Notes: generated from the letters alone by a model not told the origin. DNA of 64,000 bases from Rhizophagus clarus (GCA_015698045.1 BLAL01000169.1:372001-436000); one strand, 5' to 3'. Shown: positions 1 to 12,715, counted from the first letter of the stretch. Program-made: numbers and translations.

Positions 1-960
1 TTTTTAAAGGTGAAATATTAATATTTTTTTTTTCAAAAAGCACAGAAAATTAACAAAATAACAAAAACATAAATAGGTAAAAGCATATGTATACTGTATA
101 ATACAATCAGATTGAATAACAATAGTTTAAAAGTATATTGGAATAGATAATAGGTTTGTATAATTGATGTATAGTGAAGCGTTTATGTTCAAATCAAAAA
201 AAAAAAATGTTGTGCATCCATTTGACTAGATTTTGCTCTAGTGTATAATGATGAAGTTTTTTAATAAAGAAACATGGCAACTAAAGAATATGATCATAAT
301 TAATTAATTATCATAGTTTATATAATTATCACAATTATCATTATTATTTAAGGGACCTACGACATTAATGTTAAATATTTGCTTAATAAGATCTCTTAGA
401 AAGAAGTTAGCGATTATAACAAAGGTTTTCTATTTTTTACATCTAAAATAAATTTTTTAAAATTATTTAATTCACTATTATTAGGTTAAATTTAACTTTA
501 TGAACAGGATATCTACAGATTTACAAGATCCCGCAACAAAGTTTTTGATATCTGATATATCTGAAAATGGTCTTGATTTGTTAGAATACTGATGCCGCAG
601 TCAATTTTAGTTAAAGAAGAAATTGAACGAGGATTAAATGAATTATCAAAATTTCTTTAAACAACTTTAATAAACTATGAATTAGAAAGAATATATTTCA
701 AAGAAAGGATATGGCTATCACTATTAGTTGATGAGTTAGTTCTTTGATCAAATACGAATGATGTCACTTTTATTGGTGGTGGTGGTCCCAATTCTGTTAT
801 TGAGGATAATATTATTATGGATCAAATATGATTATTTATAAATTTGCTAGATTATTATATTTCTATTTAATTATTATTCATATCATCAATATCCTTTTTA
901 CCAAGGATTTCCAATTTTTTAATTTTTTATATAGTATGATCCATTTTTATTGAAAAAGGA
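1..960. repeat. Decayed flanking repeat, copy 1 of 3
   Basis: No open gene is visible. The stretch resembles 37540-38480 and more weakly 48400-49150. Shared landmarks are a run near 70-175 that recurs near 37570-37680, a 'GTTTTTGATAT' segment near 540, and a 'GAATTAGAAAGAATAT' segment near 680 that recurs near 48915. Translation of 530-700 gives short Ser/Asp/Leu-rich pieces broken by stops, so it may be an old coding sequence. In all three places it lies next to a bromodomain or kinase locus, which suggests it belongs to a larger duplicated block. Confidence 0.5.
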
Positions 961-1009
961 AAAAAAATTTTTTTAGATCGTTAAACTTATACATAAATAA
1001 ATTTCTTTA

Positions 1010-2021
1010 TATAATAAAAATAAATATTTTAACAGGTTATTTAACTGCAAAAAAAAACTCAAAATAATAAAAGTTCAAAGTGGTCGTCACAATCATAATA
1101 TTTTTCACTATGGGACTTATTATGTATTAGTTACCGAATTTTACAAGAAATGATTAAACCAGTCCTCCTTTATATATTGTAATAAATTCTAGTTTATACA
1201 CATCTTTCTTCACTTTATAATACCAGTGTATGATTCAAGTACACACTACATAACTAATTTTTTGTACCTAAAGCAAGTAATAGTAAAGTTGAAAAACGAA
1301 TTTAGTATTTTTAATACAATTACGGAAAAGATAATAATTTAATGTTACTGTTAATGATAACAATAATACATACAATGTGAGTAATACTTATTAATTAAAT
1401 TAGTTTGTTTTTTTCCATTCTACATATACAGTTTATCATTCATTATTCATAATAATAAGTCAGATTAGTTCTATTAGAAGAGCAGCAAAAATTAAACTTT
1501 TTATGTACAGTCTGTTATCATTATTAGTCAAATTAGCAAAAATTATATATTATTATTAACTGACTAATCATATTTCATCGAATATAAATACATAATAGCC
1601 CACCATGATTTCTATAATATTATATTAATTAAAAAAATGTGTAAATTACAATACAATGCGAGCAATACTTATTTATTAAAACTAATTTTTTTTCATTTTT
1701 ACATAGACTGCAATATTGTGATGCAAAATATCACAATTATAACAACATAGACGTATATATACTTTATCATTATTCATAATAGTGAGTCAGTAAAGTCACT
1801 TGGAGTGCTTAATTTTTATGCATTGATGCGTCAGTCCAAGTCATCATTTATATATATATATATATTGCATTTAAGATCCATAATTTCTCTCATCTGGCTT
1901 GTTATTTGTACTTTGTAAAAGTAGCTTGTTATTTGTACTTTGTAAAATACTTTACAAATACTTTTAACTTTTCCCTTTTTTTTAACACAAATATATTAAC
2001 TTTATCTTTGTATAATATTTC
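1010..2021 (+). repeat. 5' flank of bromodomain gene, shared with palindrome arms
   Basis: From about 1010 the sequence follows 61205-62170 in the right arm, and the reverse complement of the left arm, almost base for base, apart from small indels such as an extra 20-odd bases near 1740. It begins exactly where the LINE tail ends in the arms, so this copy lacks the LINE. There is no convincing ORF. It probably holds the promoter of the bromodomain gene that starts at 2022. Confidence 0.7.
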
Positions 2022-2884
2022 ATGATAAATGCGCCAACTGAAAATAGTATAATAACTGAAACCTATATTGGTTATGAAGGTAAGAAAATTTTGCAATGCC
2101 TGACAAGAGTTTATTTAATTTATTCAATTTCTAATCAACTTTATTATTGTTATTAGCCCTTGTCTCTTACTTAAATGAATCAAAAAATAATTGGACTTAT
2201 AAAGGATTTTTAAATCTTAACCAGGATGTTATTTCTGCTTCACTTCCTTCACTAACTAATTCTTCACTAACATCAATTAAGTGGCAAAGTTTTGACATTA
2301 CTTGGTATAAACGCTTTTTGGAATGCAGCCAAAGATTATTAGAACCAAATACTTTTGTTGAATTAAAGAAAAAGGTGTGTTTGTTTTTTATTTTGCAAAG
2401 TATGGGTAACTCCTAATACTCAGCGTAGTCACCTAAGGAGAATTACTGTTTTGACACCCTTGGTAACCAGCCCAAGCTCTCAACTCAGGCGCCCTAACTT
2501 TGTTGTTGATAAAGTCTGCTAATTCTGGAGGAGGAATTGGCTATGTACCTTCTTTCATCACTAAATAAAAAATTTAGCACACTACTAATAATCTTTTTCT
2601 TAACTCTTATAACAGATGAATACAGAACATTTATGTTATCCAAACAGGTTGCAAGCATATTGGAAAGAAGTTATCAAAGAATGTGAAAAAGAAAATTTAG
2701 CAACTAATATTACTACAATTACATCTCTTCCAAAACAAACACAAAATACTAATATTAAAGATTTTTCCAAGAAAAATATTAACTTCTGTTATGATATTCT
2801 TGATGAACTTACAAGTACATCTTATGCTTATTCATTTTTTAAATTCATTTTTTAAATATATTGAGAAAAATAATAAGGTTGTAA

Positions 2885-5403
2885 GGGGAGGGCCAGAAAT
2901 CACGTGTTTAGTTAAGGGGGGGTAGGAGGGAGTCTCATTGATCATGTCTATAAATAGTAATTTTGTGGCTTGTATTTGTTTTGTATTTTTTACAATTTTA
3001 AAATAATAAATTTTACGAATTTCTTTTAAAAAAATTATAAATTCCCATTTTAATGTGTAAATTTTATTATAAATTTTTACAATTATTCGTGATCAGATAA
3101 TACATTTCGAAAATTTACATCAATTACTACAAAAGGAAGATTATTTGGAATATCTTCATAGGTACACAAATTTTGAATGCGATTTGAACGTTTACAATAT
3201 TGTGTATGAACTGTTTTTTTGTGTTCAGTTACAAAAGATAAAGTTGGAAAATATTTGTCACATAAATTGCAACACAAACGTTGGTGTAATTCAGAAGATA
3301 TGGATGGACAATGTTGATCATATTTGGGAATTTTAAGCACATCGAAATATTCAAGAATGTGAATTGGATTCAAGAAATGATTATCACGACCTTTAGAAAC
3401 TGGAGGAAGAAAACCATCGTTTTGTGCAAGTAAAGTAGCCGCTTCCTCACATCATTTTGATCGGCAGCACTGTAGATTGTTACACTTATGAATATCAAGA
3501 GAATAGCGACAGATTTGTGTATGTTTTTCTATCCAAAGCCAGGAAATTGGTGTTTCAGTTTCCATATTGTCTTCTGGTATATATTCGGCATGTACAGGAT
3601 AACCATTGATGTTATCTTTTTTCCATAACTCACATAAGGTTTCTCCAGAATAGGCAAAATTTTGTCATGCTAAATTGTCATCAATCACCTTTCCATTTCG
3701 TAGGTGGCTGCCATATTTATCATGGGGAAGAGTTATTCCTGCAAGTTTTCTGGATAAAGAAGCCATGCTTCTTTCTACAGGATTGTATGCGGACTGGCCA
3801 GGTGCGTGGGTACGAATCGTCATGTAATCCAAGTCTGCATCGCGAAAATACTTACAATACTGCTTTATATTTTTTAGATGACGTGGGTTCTCATCAGGTC
3901 CTCCATCTACCAAAAGAACTACAATTGGACGATGCATATTGCTACTATCTAGAAAAGATTCTTGAAAGCCTTGAAGATGTCAAATTTTTTGTAAATCTAA
4001 CATATGACTTGAAGCCGTTGTTGAAAGCCATAACTCTGGTCATACGAATACAGCTAAATGTCCTGATCGTGTTGATTCATTTGTATCAGTTGGGTCAATT
4101 ACGAGATATACTGAGGGAATTAATTTGTGTTTTGAAGATACTGGAAAATCGTGATCAGGAATGGATACGGGCTGGTTGTGTTCTGAACTGTTGAAAAGGT
4201 ACGACCTACTGCAGGAATACCTAAAGGGACTTTGGCCTTATCATCTTGTGATATGATAATTGAATGTTCAGGAAAAGTCTCTGCAAATTGTCTAACGCCT
4301 TTTACGGATGCTAAACAATAATGACTATCCTCATGAGAGCTCATTTCGTTTCTAGATACAGCAACATTCCGAATAAGGGCTGGATGGTGATGGCGTTTTG
4401 CTTGATTGGAATTTGGATGACGTGGTAAAAGATAGGTTTGAAGACAGGATTTTGAAAGATATTGTTGATAGTTCTCTTCCATAGCCGTTCGAAGATGAGA
4501 AATGGTGCGAACTTTAATCCATTCTTTTCTTCGCCGATTATCTGCCGAACCAAATTCAATACATGCATGCAGTTGATCGTACAATTCTGGATTTTTAAGC
4601 GCATGGGAAGGTCTACCTGGTGAATCATATTTTTCAACAATATTTTCTTCTAACAATAGCCACTTCCGCTCCCGAAGTCTTCCTTATGTTGCTGCATGCC
4701 GTTTTAAATAGGTATGGCATTTATTTTGTTGAAGTATTACTTGCTTTTCGGAATTTATTTGATTTACAAGTTGTTTTTTCATAGAATTATCTGTCGATAT
4801 ATCAAGTATAGTAGTATATTCTGCTACTTTCTTCTGTGCACGTTCCTTCTCACCATTAGCATAGCGTTGTGCCACTGCATTTCGTGGTATTTGAATTTCT
4901 TCGTCATGCTCTAAACGAATTTGTACACGTTCTTATATTGGAGGTCTAGACGGTCTAGAATTTCTGAAATTCGAAATTTGAAAACCATATCTTGTTAATG
5001 GAACTGGAGTAGCCAAGTAGCGTGTAATGGTATCTTTAATTTCATTGACATTATTTTTTTTTACCTCTTTCCATATAGTATTTGCTTCCTCTAATAATTG
5101 CTGTTTTTGTGGGTTTGGGTTCGAAAGTTCAATCATTTTCTGATACGCCCAAGCGTTGCAAAATTCGTGGTATAAAAGTGTTGGATTTTTATAAAGATAT
5201 TTTTTCTCAAACTTCGGGCTTGTTAAAAATGTTTGCATGCTTTATTTTTTTAATTTTTTTAATGAAATACGAATAACTGCGAAAAAAAATTTTTTTTAGA
5301 TTATCTATCATTGTGAAAATCAATTTGCCGCAGTATAAGTCACAAGGGGGGGAGGGATTAGAGCATATATTGGCTTATAAACATGTGTTTTCTGGCCCTC
5401 CCC
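2885..5403 (-). mobile_element. TIR DNA transposon with 3-bp TAA target duplication
   Basis: The ends are 26-bp inverted repeats (2885-2910 and 5378-5403) starting GGGGAGGGCC and matching at 24 of 26 positions. They are flanked by TAA at 2882-2884 and 5404-5406. The uninterrupted arm copies read GGTTGTAAAATACCC at the same place, so the insertion point and target duplication are exact. Length is 2519 bp. A decayed DDE-type transposase lies inside on the minus strand. A 3-bp TWA duplication is typical of PIF/Harbinger and is also known in other superfamilies; I do not assign one. The nearly perfect termini suggest a fairly recent insertion, yet the transposase is already broken. Confidence 0.85.
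3083..5238 (-). pseudogene. Decayed DDE transposase with C-terminal zinc finger
   Basis: Pieces read in order from 5238 down to 3083: an N-terminal helical region (5238-4933), a Lys/Glu-rich segment (4875-4684), a segment with ISQDDKAKVPLG (4656-4120), a segment with LLVDGGPDENP and YNPVERSMA (3937-3665), and a C2H2-like finger CNLCDKYF...HKKTVH (3373-3083). The two Asp-containing motifs and the VE motif look like a DDE triad. The first three pieces share one frame broken by TAA near 4932 and 4683. The last pieces share another frame broken by TGA near 3664 and 3459, and further TGA codons lie at about 3980-4050. One frameshift lies near 4190. The protein belongs to the transposon bounded at 2885 and 5403. 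Superfamily is not assigned. Confidence 0.7.
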
Positions 5404-6411
5404 TAAAATACCCAATGGATCTTTTTACTATAAATTCAAAATTAGAGAATGAAGAATACACAAGATTAGAAGAATTTGAAGAAGATATTCGTTTAATATT
5501 TTGCAATTGCTATACATATAATGATATTGAAAGTGAAATATATTGTTCAGGCAAAATATTAGAATCTGATTTTAATAAAAAATGGAATGAAAAACTTATT
5601 TTTCATGATAGACAAACAAGAGAACTAAAAAGAGCAAGAGATGATAATATTGATACAGATAATTCATTTAAGAAAAAAATTCAAATTTTAGAACAAAATG
5701 AGGATAAATTAGTATATAGGCAGGTTGTTAATGATGGTCTTCTTAGCATATGAAAATTTTGTTGCAGGAAATATTATGCCATTTATAAAAAATTTAAAGA
5801 CATTTTTGTTATCAAGATCACAGATGTCTTTATTTTCTGCAGATGAGCCTGTTCTCCAGGCAATTGTTGAAAGCCTTCTGCCATTAAAATATCATATCCC
5901 AGAACTATCATTAATAATGGATGGCCAAAAACAAAAAGGAAATGGTTGTTTTGGTTATTCAGATATTTTTATATTAAAAGAAATAGGTGATAACAATATT
6001 AGTTTGGAATTAAAATATATTTCATTAGTTGGTTTAATGAAAAATCAAAAAAATAAGTTTAGTGCAAATGATTTAGAACATTTAGATAAAATTCTTGAAA
6101 AAGAAGATGAAGAATGTCTATTAAAAAGGGTATATACTTATTGGTCAAAAGAGTATCAAGAAACAAAACAAATAACTATTGGTAAAGTATTAAACAATGG
6201 AATAAGTCAATTAAGATCATATATGAATATAATCTCAAAAGGAAAACCTGTTGATTATTTTAGTTCAGGAGTATTTGATAAATGTATTAAGATAACCAAA
6301 TCAAATCCAAATATACTTAAGGGATTTGTTATTCTAGTGATTGGTTTTCATCGCATTTTATGGAGACCTGTTGAAGAAGTAGTATCTAACTATAAATATG
6401 ATAAAGTTTGA

Positions 6412-7080
6412 TTAATTATTGTTATTGAAGAATATAATGCAGGTTGTTCTATTGTTTTACACATGATTTTGTTATTATTATTATTATTATAAAAGTGACA
6501 TCATAATGATAATTATTATTACTATTTACTATCACTATTATTAATTTACAATTTAATATGGAATGATGATATAAGAATGTAGATCTAGAATGTGCATTTA
6601 AAAAATGATTTTGCTTTGTTCTTCATAGTTTTATTTATAAACGAGATTTGCTATTTTTTTTAAAAAAAATTAATAACATTGTATTTTATTATATTATTTT
6701 ATCGCTATATTTTTCATTTAGTAAATATATCGTCAAAAGAATAATGAATGAAACAGCTTAACCATTATATAGAATAAAATGGGGTTCTGGGGTAAGATTT
6801 CTGAATAGGTATAATTAGTGTAAGCCTCTTCCGGCTTATTTCCTAATATACAAAATTTATGTAATCTTTTTTAACCCCAAATTTATTTTCAAGACCAGGA
6901 AATATATCGAAATATGATATTGAATTTAAGTTTTAAATCAGGCTGGGGCACAAATTTTGTTAACATATCCTTTTACCCAATTTTTTAGTTTTCAAGTTAA
7001 AGGATATCACCATCTTTGTTAACGTGCTGGCCTGATTTTAATCCCAAATAATATAACGAAAAAAGTATGCCATATTGCTT
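6412..7080. other. 3' flank of bromodomain gene, no gene seen
   Basis: AT-rich with ATT/TTA microsatellite-like runs at 6470-6545. The segment 6430-6545 recurs at about 37005-37115 behind the bromodomain relic there, so it is the ancestral 3' flank. Nothing codes convincingly. Confidence 0.5.
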
Positions 7081-7090
7081 GCCCTCAGGA

Positions 7091-7137
7091 GAACCCTGAA
7101 CACTAAGGACTGAAGTATCCGAGCGTGTTCAGGGTTC
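7091..7137. repeat. Perfect 13-bp hairpin
   Basis: GAACCCTGAACAC at 7091-7103 is followed by its exact reverse complement at 7125-7137, leaving a 21-nt loop. It lies in unannotated sequence to the left of the polymerase unit. Possible roles are an element end or an RNA hairpin. Confidence 0.7.
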
Positions 7138-7223
7138 AACCTGTCAAGCATAATTTGTATACCATATTTTTATGTTATCTTAGAATTAATTCTAAAGCTG
7201 ATTTATTGATAAAATCAAAAATT

Positions 7224-7590
7224 TTTTTCGTATGACTTAGTGAAGCTAAGTCATATGAAAAATGGATAACAGGAAAGAGTTCTAAATATTATTCTACTAT
7301 ATTCTAGCATATAAGTAATTTTTCGATATGCAAGAAACCATTCTAGAACCATTTCTATTATCAAACATTAGGAGAAATAAGTCATACGAAAAATTTTATA
7401 AGTTATACAAAAAAATTAAGTCATACGAAAAAAATGGATAACAGGAAAGAGTTCTAAATATTATTCTACTTTATTCTAGCATACAAATAATTTTACAATA
7501 CACAGAAAACCATTCTAGACCCATTTTATTAAGAAAATCATAAGGTCAAATAAGTCATACAAAAAAAATTACACCTATAAGTCTCACCTC
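7224..7590. repeat. 17-bp hairpin plus 172-bp tandem duplication
   Basis: 7224-7240 and 7246-7262 are inverted copies (16 of 17 matching, 5-nt loop). A segment beginning AATGGATAACAGGAAAGAG at 7261 recurs at 7433, and the similarity extends to 'CCATTCTAGA' in both, giving a period of 172 bp. AGTCATACGAAAAA-like motifs recur through the block. It may be the left edge of the polymerase element, but no matching right edge was found. Confidence 0.6.
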
Positions 7591-7609
7591 TAAATCATAC
7601 GAAAAATTG

Positions 7610-7855
7610 CTAACTATTCTGAGTACACCAAGCCTTATCCCGAAGCCTGTTAACATATTGAATCACATAGTATCCTTTAATATGCAATGGGCACCGTCCT
7701 GAAGTAGAACCAGTAGGCTTATCACATTCATTACAAGGGATGCGTGACTTAGCCTTCCAATGTAAATGGCATCCTTCTGGTCGCATGCAGGGGACTCCAT
7801 GGGCCTTGCCAGTATTAAGTAAGTATGGACAGAAATATTCTCTGATCATTTTCAC
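7610..7855 (-). CDS. Small Cys-rich protein, unrecognised
   Basis: An 81-residue ORF with an ATG start at 7855. It has paired cysteines (FCPYL, PCMRPEGCHLH, PCNECDKP, RCPLHIKG) that could bind zinc, and a basic C-terminal part. It lies divergently about 130 bp from the polymerase start at 7984, so it may be an accessory gene of that element. I do not recognise the family. The ORF is intact, unlike its neighbours. Confidence 0.45.
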   Translation of the reverse strand: MKMIREYFCPYLLNTGKAHGVPCMRPEGCHLHWKAKSRIPCNECDKPTGSTSGRCPLHIKGYYVIQYVNRLRDKAWCTQNS

Positions 7856-7983
7856 TATATAGGGAAATAATTAATTAAAGAGAAAAATCTGTAAGGGTAA
7901 TATATTATCCTGAATATATACCATCACCTAGGGAATTAATTAATTAAATAAAAAATTTGTAAAGGTATTATATACAAATCAGT

Positions 7984-10900
7984 ATGGCAAGAAGTGATAA
8001 AAAAAATTGAACTTGTGAACGATGTGGAAAAGAGTGTGCAAATCCTAATAAACTTTGTGAGCACTTAAATAGAAAGTTTAAATGCAAGCCAATACCTATT
8101 CAAACCACCACCCCACAGGTCAAAAACCAAGGGGGTGCTCCAGTAGTCCATGCCTGAGGAAAGGATCGAAGAAAGGAGAAACCTGAGACTATTCAAGCTC
8201 CTATTCCGCAAGACAAAAATCAAGAGAATGATCCCAAAACAGGTCTCAGCCCATCAACCCAAGCAAATAGAGAAGAGCAGGTAGGATCTAGCGAGGTCAC
8301 TCAAGGTAAGTTTATTGATAGGCATGCAAGAAAGCCTAAAGAGCATCTGAAAACATGGGGTGCCAGATTGTGCTAAAGATGGTTCGAAGTTACTGGTGAA
8401 GAACTTGATTTGCCACTAAACTTAAAAGAATGTCAGCATCTACATTATGATCTATTACAAGCTGATGATGAGGCTTTCGAAAAAAATATTTCTCAAGAGG
8501 TGGGACCTAGCGAGGTTGAGCGACAAGACGCTTAAGAGCAAGATGCAATCCCAAAGAAACCTATTCAGGAGGATATTATCTTTAAAGAATGTCCAGTTGG
8601 AAGGGATCTAGAAAGACCGCATAGAAATTGTTCTTTAATGAGCAAATGGGTGGGCAAAATCCCCCATCCAGATGACAATCCAACATATGCATTTATTCAA
8701 CCAATAGCTAAGCCAGAAGAATATAAAAAATTACCATACATGCCTCAACTTATAGGATTAATTCGTCCAAAAATAAAGGAAGTTCTTCAAACAGAGCTTC
8801 ATAAAAAAGATCAAATAAAATCAGCCATAGTAGCATTGTGCCAATATTCAATTGCTAAAAGAAAGCCAGATGATACAAGCGAATCAGCAGAAGTAGAGAA
8901 ATATCATAGAGGAAATATGCGACCAATTCTTTTAGAAGAGGATATAAAGGAGTATATAACCAAAACTATTGGGGAAATAAATGTGCAAATTGAGGAAACA
9001 TTAAAGAAAGGATCTGGTTATATTCTCAAACGAATTCTTGAAATATCTATTGAGACATATACACTTCGTAGAGCTCTTGGAGGGTCTTACGATCCTACTC
9101 CTCCAAAGCTTGCTAACAAAAAGTGTACCATCAATCCAGACAATCAAGGTCTTATAGATCTGGAAACAAATAAACCATCTGAGAAATGTCTTCAAGGGGC
9201 ATTAGGTGCATATTTTGCATATCAGGATGGACATACAGACCACTTATATTTAGAGCAAAGAATCTTAAACCATATCTAGAGCGGGTAAAGTTGAATGGTA
9301 TCCCCATGCCCACACCAGTTTCCCCTCACATCTTTAATAAAATCGAGGAGATGAATCCCGATATTTCTGTAAATGTCTGGAATTGGAAGGAGGAAACAGC
9401 TACCCCCAAACCTGTTATTTATAGTAAGAACTATAACAGACCACATATTATCCATCTTATGGTCCTTACAGATATTACAAAATCTGAAGAAGGAAAATAT
9501 GGGCAAAAGAATCACTTTCTTTGGATTAAGAACCCAGATGGGTTAGTATATAAGGATAATGCTCACAAAGTTAAAAAGCATCTTTGCAACCGATGCTTTC
9601 AAAGTTTTCCTTCTGAAAAATCCCTAGACCATCATCAGGAATGGTGTTTTGGACTGGGTGAAGCCCCACAAAGAGTCATAATGCCTGTAAAAGATGTTAA
9701 TGATTTTGAAAGTTCAGAAACTATGGACGTCAGATCAATGCCCCATATGTCATTATAGCAGATTTTGAGTCATTAAAAAAGAAGTGTGACACACATTAAG
9801 GTGGAAATATGCGAAAGTTAGCAGAGGAAGAAGTTAATAGTTTTAGCTATTCAGTCTACTGGATTGATACTGGATAAACATGGGGCCCATTCTTATATCG
9901 TGGAGAAAATGCCACAGAAGAATTCGTCTGAAGGATCGATCAAGAATTGATAGAAATAAATAGGGTCTTAGCTGTTAAGCATGAGCGTATTATTACAGAT
10001 GACTACCAAAGAAGATTTAAGGAGGCTGATCAGTGTTGGATCTGTGAAGACAAGTTCAGTATAGATACAGATGTGATCAATATGTTAGAAAGAAAGATTG
10101 CAAATCTTACTGCCAAGCTTACAGAAATTGTTCAGAATCCTATATCATATAATAAGATGGCTTTACCTAGAGATATATCCAAGAGAATCTTAGAAATGGA
10201 AAAGAATAACGTATTAGAAAAGGATCTCAAAAATCTTTATACAGAGTTGCTAAAAGCTGTTAAGAATCCTGAAGACTATAAATCCCTAAAAACTGCTTTA
10301 AGTAAAGCCCAAGCTGAATTAGCTAAAGAAAAAGCTAGGGATAAAAAGGTCTGAGATTACTGTCATATCACAGGTGAGTTCTGAGGGGCATCTCACAATT
10401 CATGTAATCTTAAACTTCAGATTGAGCCATGGAAGACACCAATCCCAGTTATCTTTCACAACTTCCAGGGATATGACTCTCACTTGGTTTGTGAATCTAT
10501 CGAACGCTCGGCTAATTCTCTTCAAATCTCAGTCATTGCTGAAACCTTTGAACGATACAAGTCAATAAAGGTAGATCAGCTTAAGTATATTGATAGTATG
10601 CAGTTCATGAATAGTAGCTTGGCCAATCTTACAAAAAATTTGGGAGATGACCACCCAATTACAACCGAGTATTTCAAGAAGCAAGGCTATACAACCGAAC
10701 AGATTTCCCTAGCATATTGTAAGGGAGTCTTTCCTCATGAGTATATTACTTCTCATGACTGATTCAAGGAAACAGAACTACCTCCAATTCAAGAATTTCA
10801 TAGTGTCTTTGGAGGTAAGATTTCTCAAGAGGATTATGAGCATGCCCAGAAGGTATGGAAGGAATTCGGATGCAAAAACTTGGGAGAATATAATGATCTC

Positions 10901-12627
10901 TATCTCAAGATAGACGTGCTTAGTCTAGCAGATGTCTGGACAACATTTCAAAAGACATCCATGCATCATTATAGTTTTGATCCCAGCCATTATGTATCTG
11001 CGCCTTCTCTATCCTGGGATGCTATGCTTAAGATGACCAAGGTCAAGATCGAACTATTCACAGAAATGGCCATGCATGACTTCATTGAAAAGGCCAAGCG
11101 GGATGGTATTGCTATGGCAGTACATAGACATTTTAAAGCAAATAATCCTAGCATTGGAGAGGAATTTGACTCATTCCAACCCACAACATGAATCTCATAT
11201 GTCGATGCAAATAATCTTTATGGATGGGCAATGAGTCAGTTCCTCCCAATTGGAAATTATAAGTGGGTTGCTAGTCGGGAATATCTAAAGAATAATCCCA
11301 AAATGCAAAAGAAATATCTTGAAATGATTCTTAAGACTAAGGCAGATGCACAACGTGGATTCTTCCTAATAATTAATTCTCATTTCCCCCTAAAAACTCA
11401 CAACTATTTGAAGGACTTACCACCAGCTGTGGAAAATGTCGCAATAAAAAAGGATATGCTATGCCCATACAATGCCAAGCTTGTGAATGATATGAATAGT
11501 GGGCGATTCTATACAACAGAAAAACTAGTCCTTCATCTTGGCCCATGAAAAAATTATGTCATTCATTATCAAGAGCTCCAGTATTATATAAAGTTAGGCA
11601 TGGTTGTAGATGAGATCACAGAAATCTTGTCATTCGACCAGACGAATTGGTTGGCCCCATATATTGCTAAGAATATAAAGTTGTGCCAGAAAGCCAAGAA
11701 TGCTTTCGAAAAAGACTTCTTCAAGCTGATGAATAATTCAGTATATGGCAAGACTATGGAAAATGTCCGAAAGTACCAGGATGTTAAGATCATGGCCTGT
11801 AATAATGAGTCAGATGAGAAGAAGTTTCTCAAGAAAATACGTAGTCCAGATTTCAAGTATGGCAGACTGCTTGGAGATACACTAGTAGGCGCACATATGG
11901 GAAAGGCAAGTGTAATTCTCAACAAGCCTATCATAGTTGGAACATCTGTTTTGGGACTTAGCAAACTCCTAATGTACCGCTTCTGGTATAACTATGTAAA
12001 GGAAAAATATGGGGATAAGGCTAGACTTGGATATATGGATACTGATTCCTTTATATTTATGGTTGAAACTGAAGATATCTATAAAGATATGGCAGAGTAA
12101 CCAGACATCTTTGATCTTAATGATTTGAAAACTATTGGGCTTTTCAAAGATGAGATTCCAGGAAATGTGATTACTGAGTCATTTCACATCTGGGCAAAAT
12201 TATACCACTATGTCTTGGTTGATAAATCCACAAAGTCGAAGCATAAAGGGGTCAGCAAGAAGGATATGAATGAAATGGCAGAGAACACATATCCCAAAAG
12301 TAAATCCCATTAACTCAAGTATATCGGGATTGTCTATTCCAGAAAAAGGTATTCTATGCCAAGAATATAGGATTCTGATCAAAAGATCATGTTATATCTT
12401 TGGTCGAGTCTGAGAAGAAGGCTCTCTGTTCTATAGATACTAAGCACTGGATATTATCAGATGGGATAACTACTTTACCATATTTCCATTGGCGCAATAT
12501 GGTATATAAGAATATGGTCAAATATGGTGTCTCCCATGAGGAGGCTGAAAAAAGAGCTATGAAGGTTAACCTCCCAGAGAAATATCAAAATGAATGTGTA
12601 TCCTATATATCTAGCTGTCAGCAATAA
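7984..12627 (+). pseudogene. Family B DNA polymerase (protein-primed type) of a decayed mobile element
   Basis: Begins at ATG 7984 with a C2H2-like finger (CERCGKEC...HLNRKFKC). It continues with a long N-terminal region, a second Cys/His cluster (LCNRCFQSF...HHQEWC, about 9580), an exonuclease motif ADFES (9758), an HNH/endonuclease VII-like cluster (CHITGEF...SHNSC, about 10365), then polymerase motifs DANNLYGWAMSQ (about 11205), KLMNNSVYG (about 11725) and MDTDSFIF (about 12040). These fit the DNA_pol_B_2 type of mitochondrial plasmids and Polinton-like elements. Breaks: TGA at 8008, 8155, 9929, 10352, 10382, 10760, 11189, 11546; TAA at 8374, 8533, 9797, 9875, 12098, 12311; frameshifts near 9245, 9710 and 12320. 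No TAG was seen. It cannot be functional as read. Neighbours at 12716, 13661 and 14027 probably belong to the same unit. Confidence 0.85.
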
Positions 12628-12715
12628 GCTAGATAGTGAGGTGTAGTCAGATCACATACATTATTATATTATTTTTCTGACGTAATAATATTCAGTTATA
12701 AATATAACACTCAAA

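Larger units (their letters stand above)
2022..6411 (+). pseudogene. Bromodomain + PD-(D/E)XK nuclease-like protein, interrupted
   Basis: Exons read as 2022-2079, 2157-2374, and from 2616 on; the splice sites (GTAAGA/TTAG and GTGTGT/ACAG) match the copies in the palindrome. Exon 3 encodes a bromodomain: PMDL, then a NCYTYND loop with the acetyl-lysine-binding Asn, then SDFNKKW. The C-terminal part (5725-6411) carries GYSDIFI and SLELKYISL, the D...ExK pattern of a PD-(D/E)XK nuclease fold, followed by QLRSYMNI. The copy is dead in this form. A 13-bp tandem duplication near 2830 shifts the frame, a 2.5-kb transposon sits at 2885-5403, and 8 bp are missing near 5746 compared with the arm copies. 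It is the only copy in the window that keeps the nuclease-like part. A chromatin-reader plus nuclease role is inferred from the domains. Confidence 0.75.
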
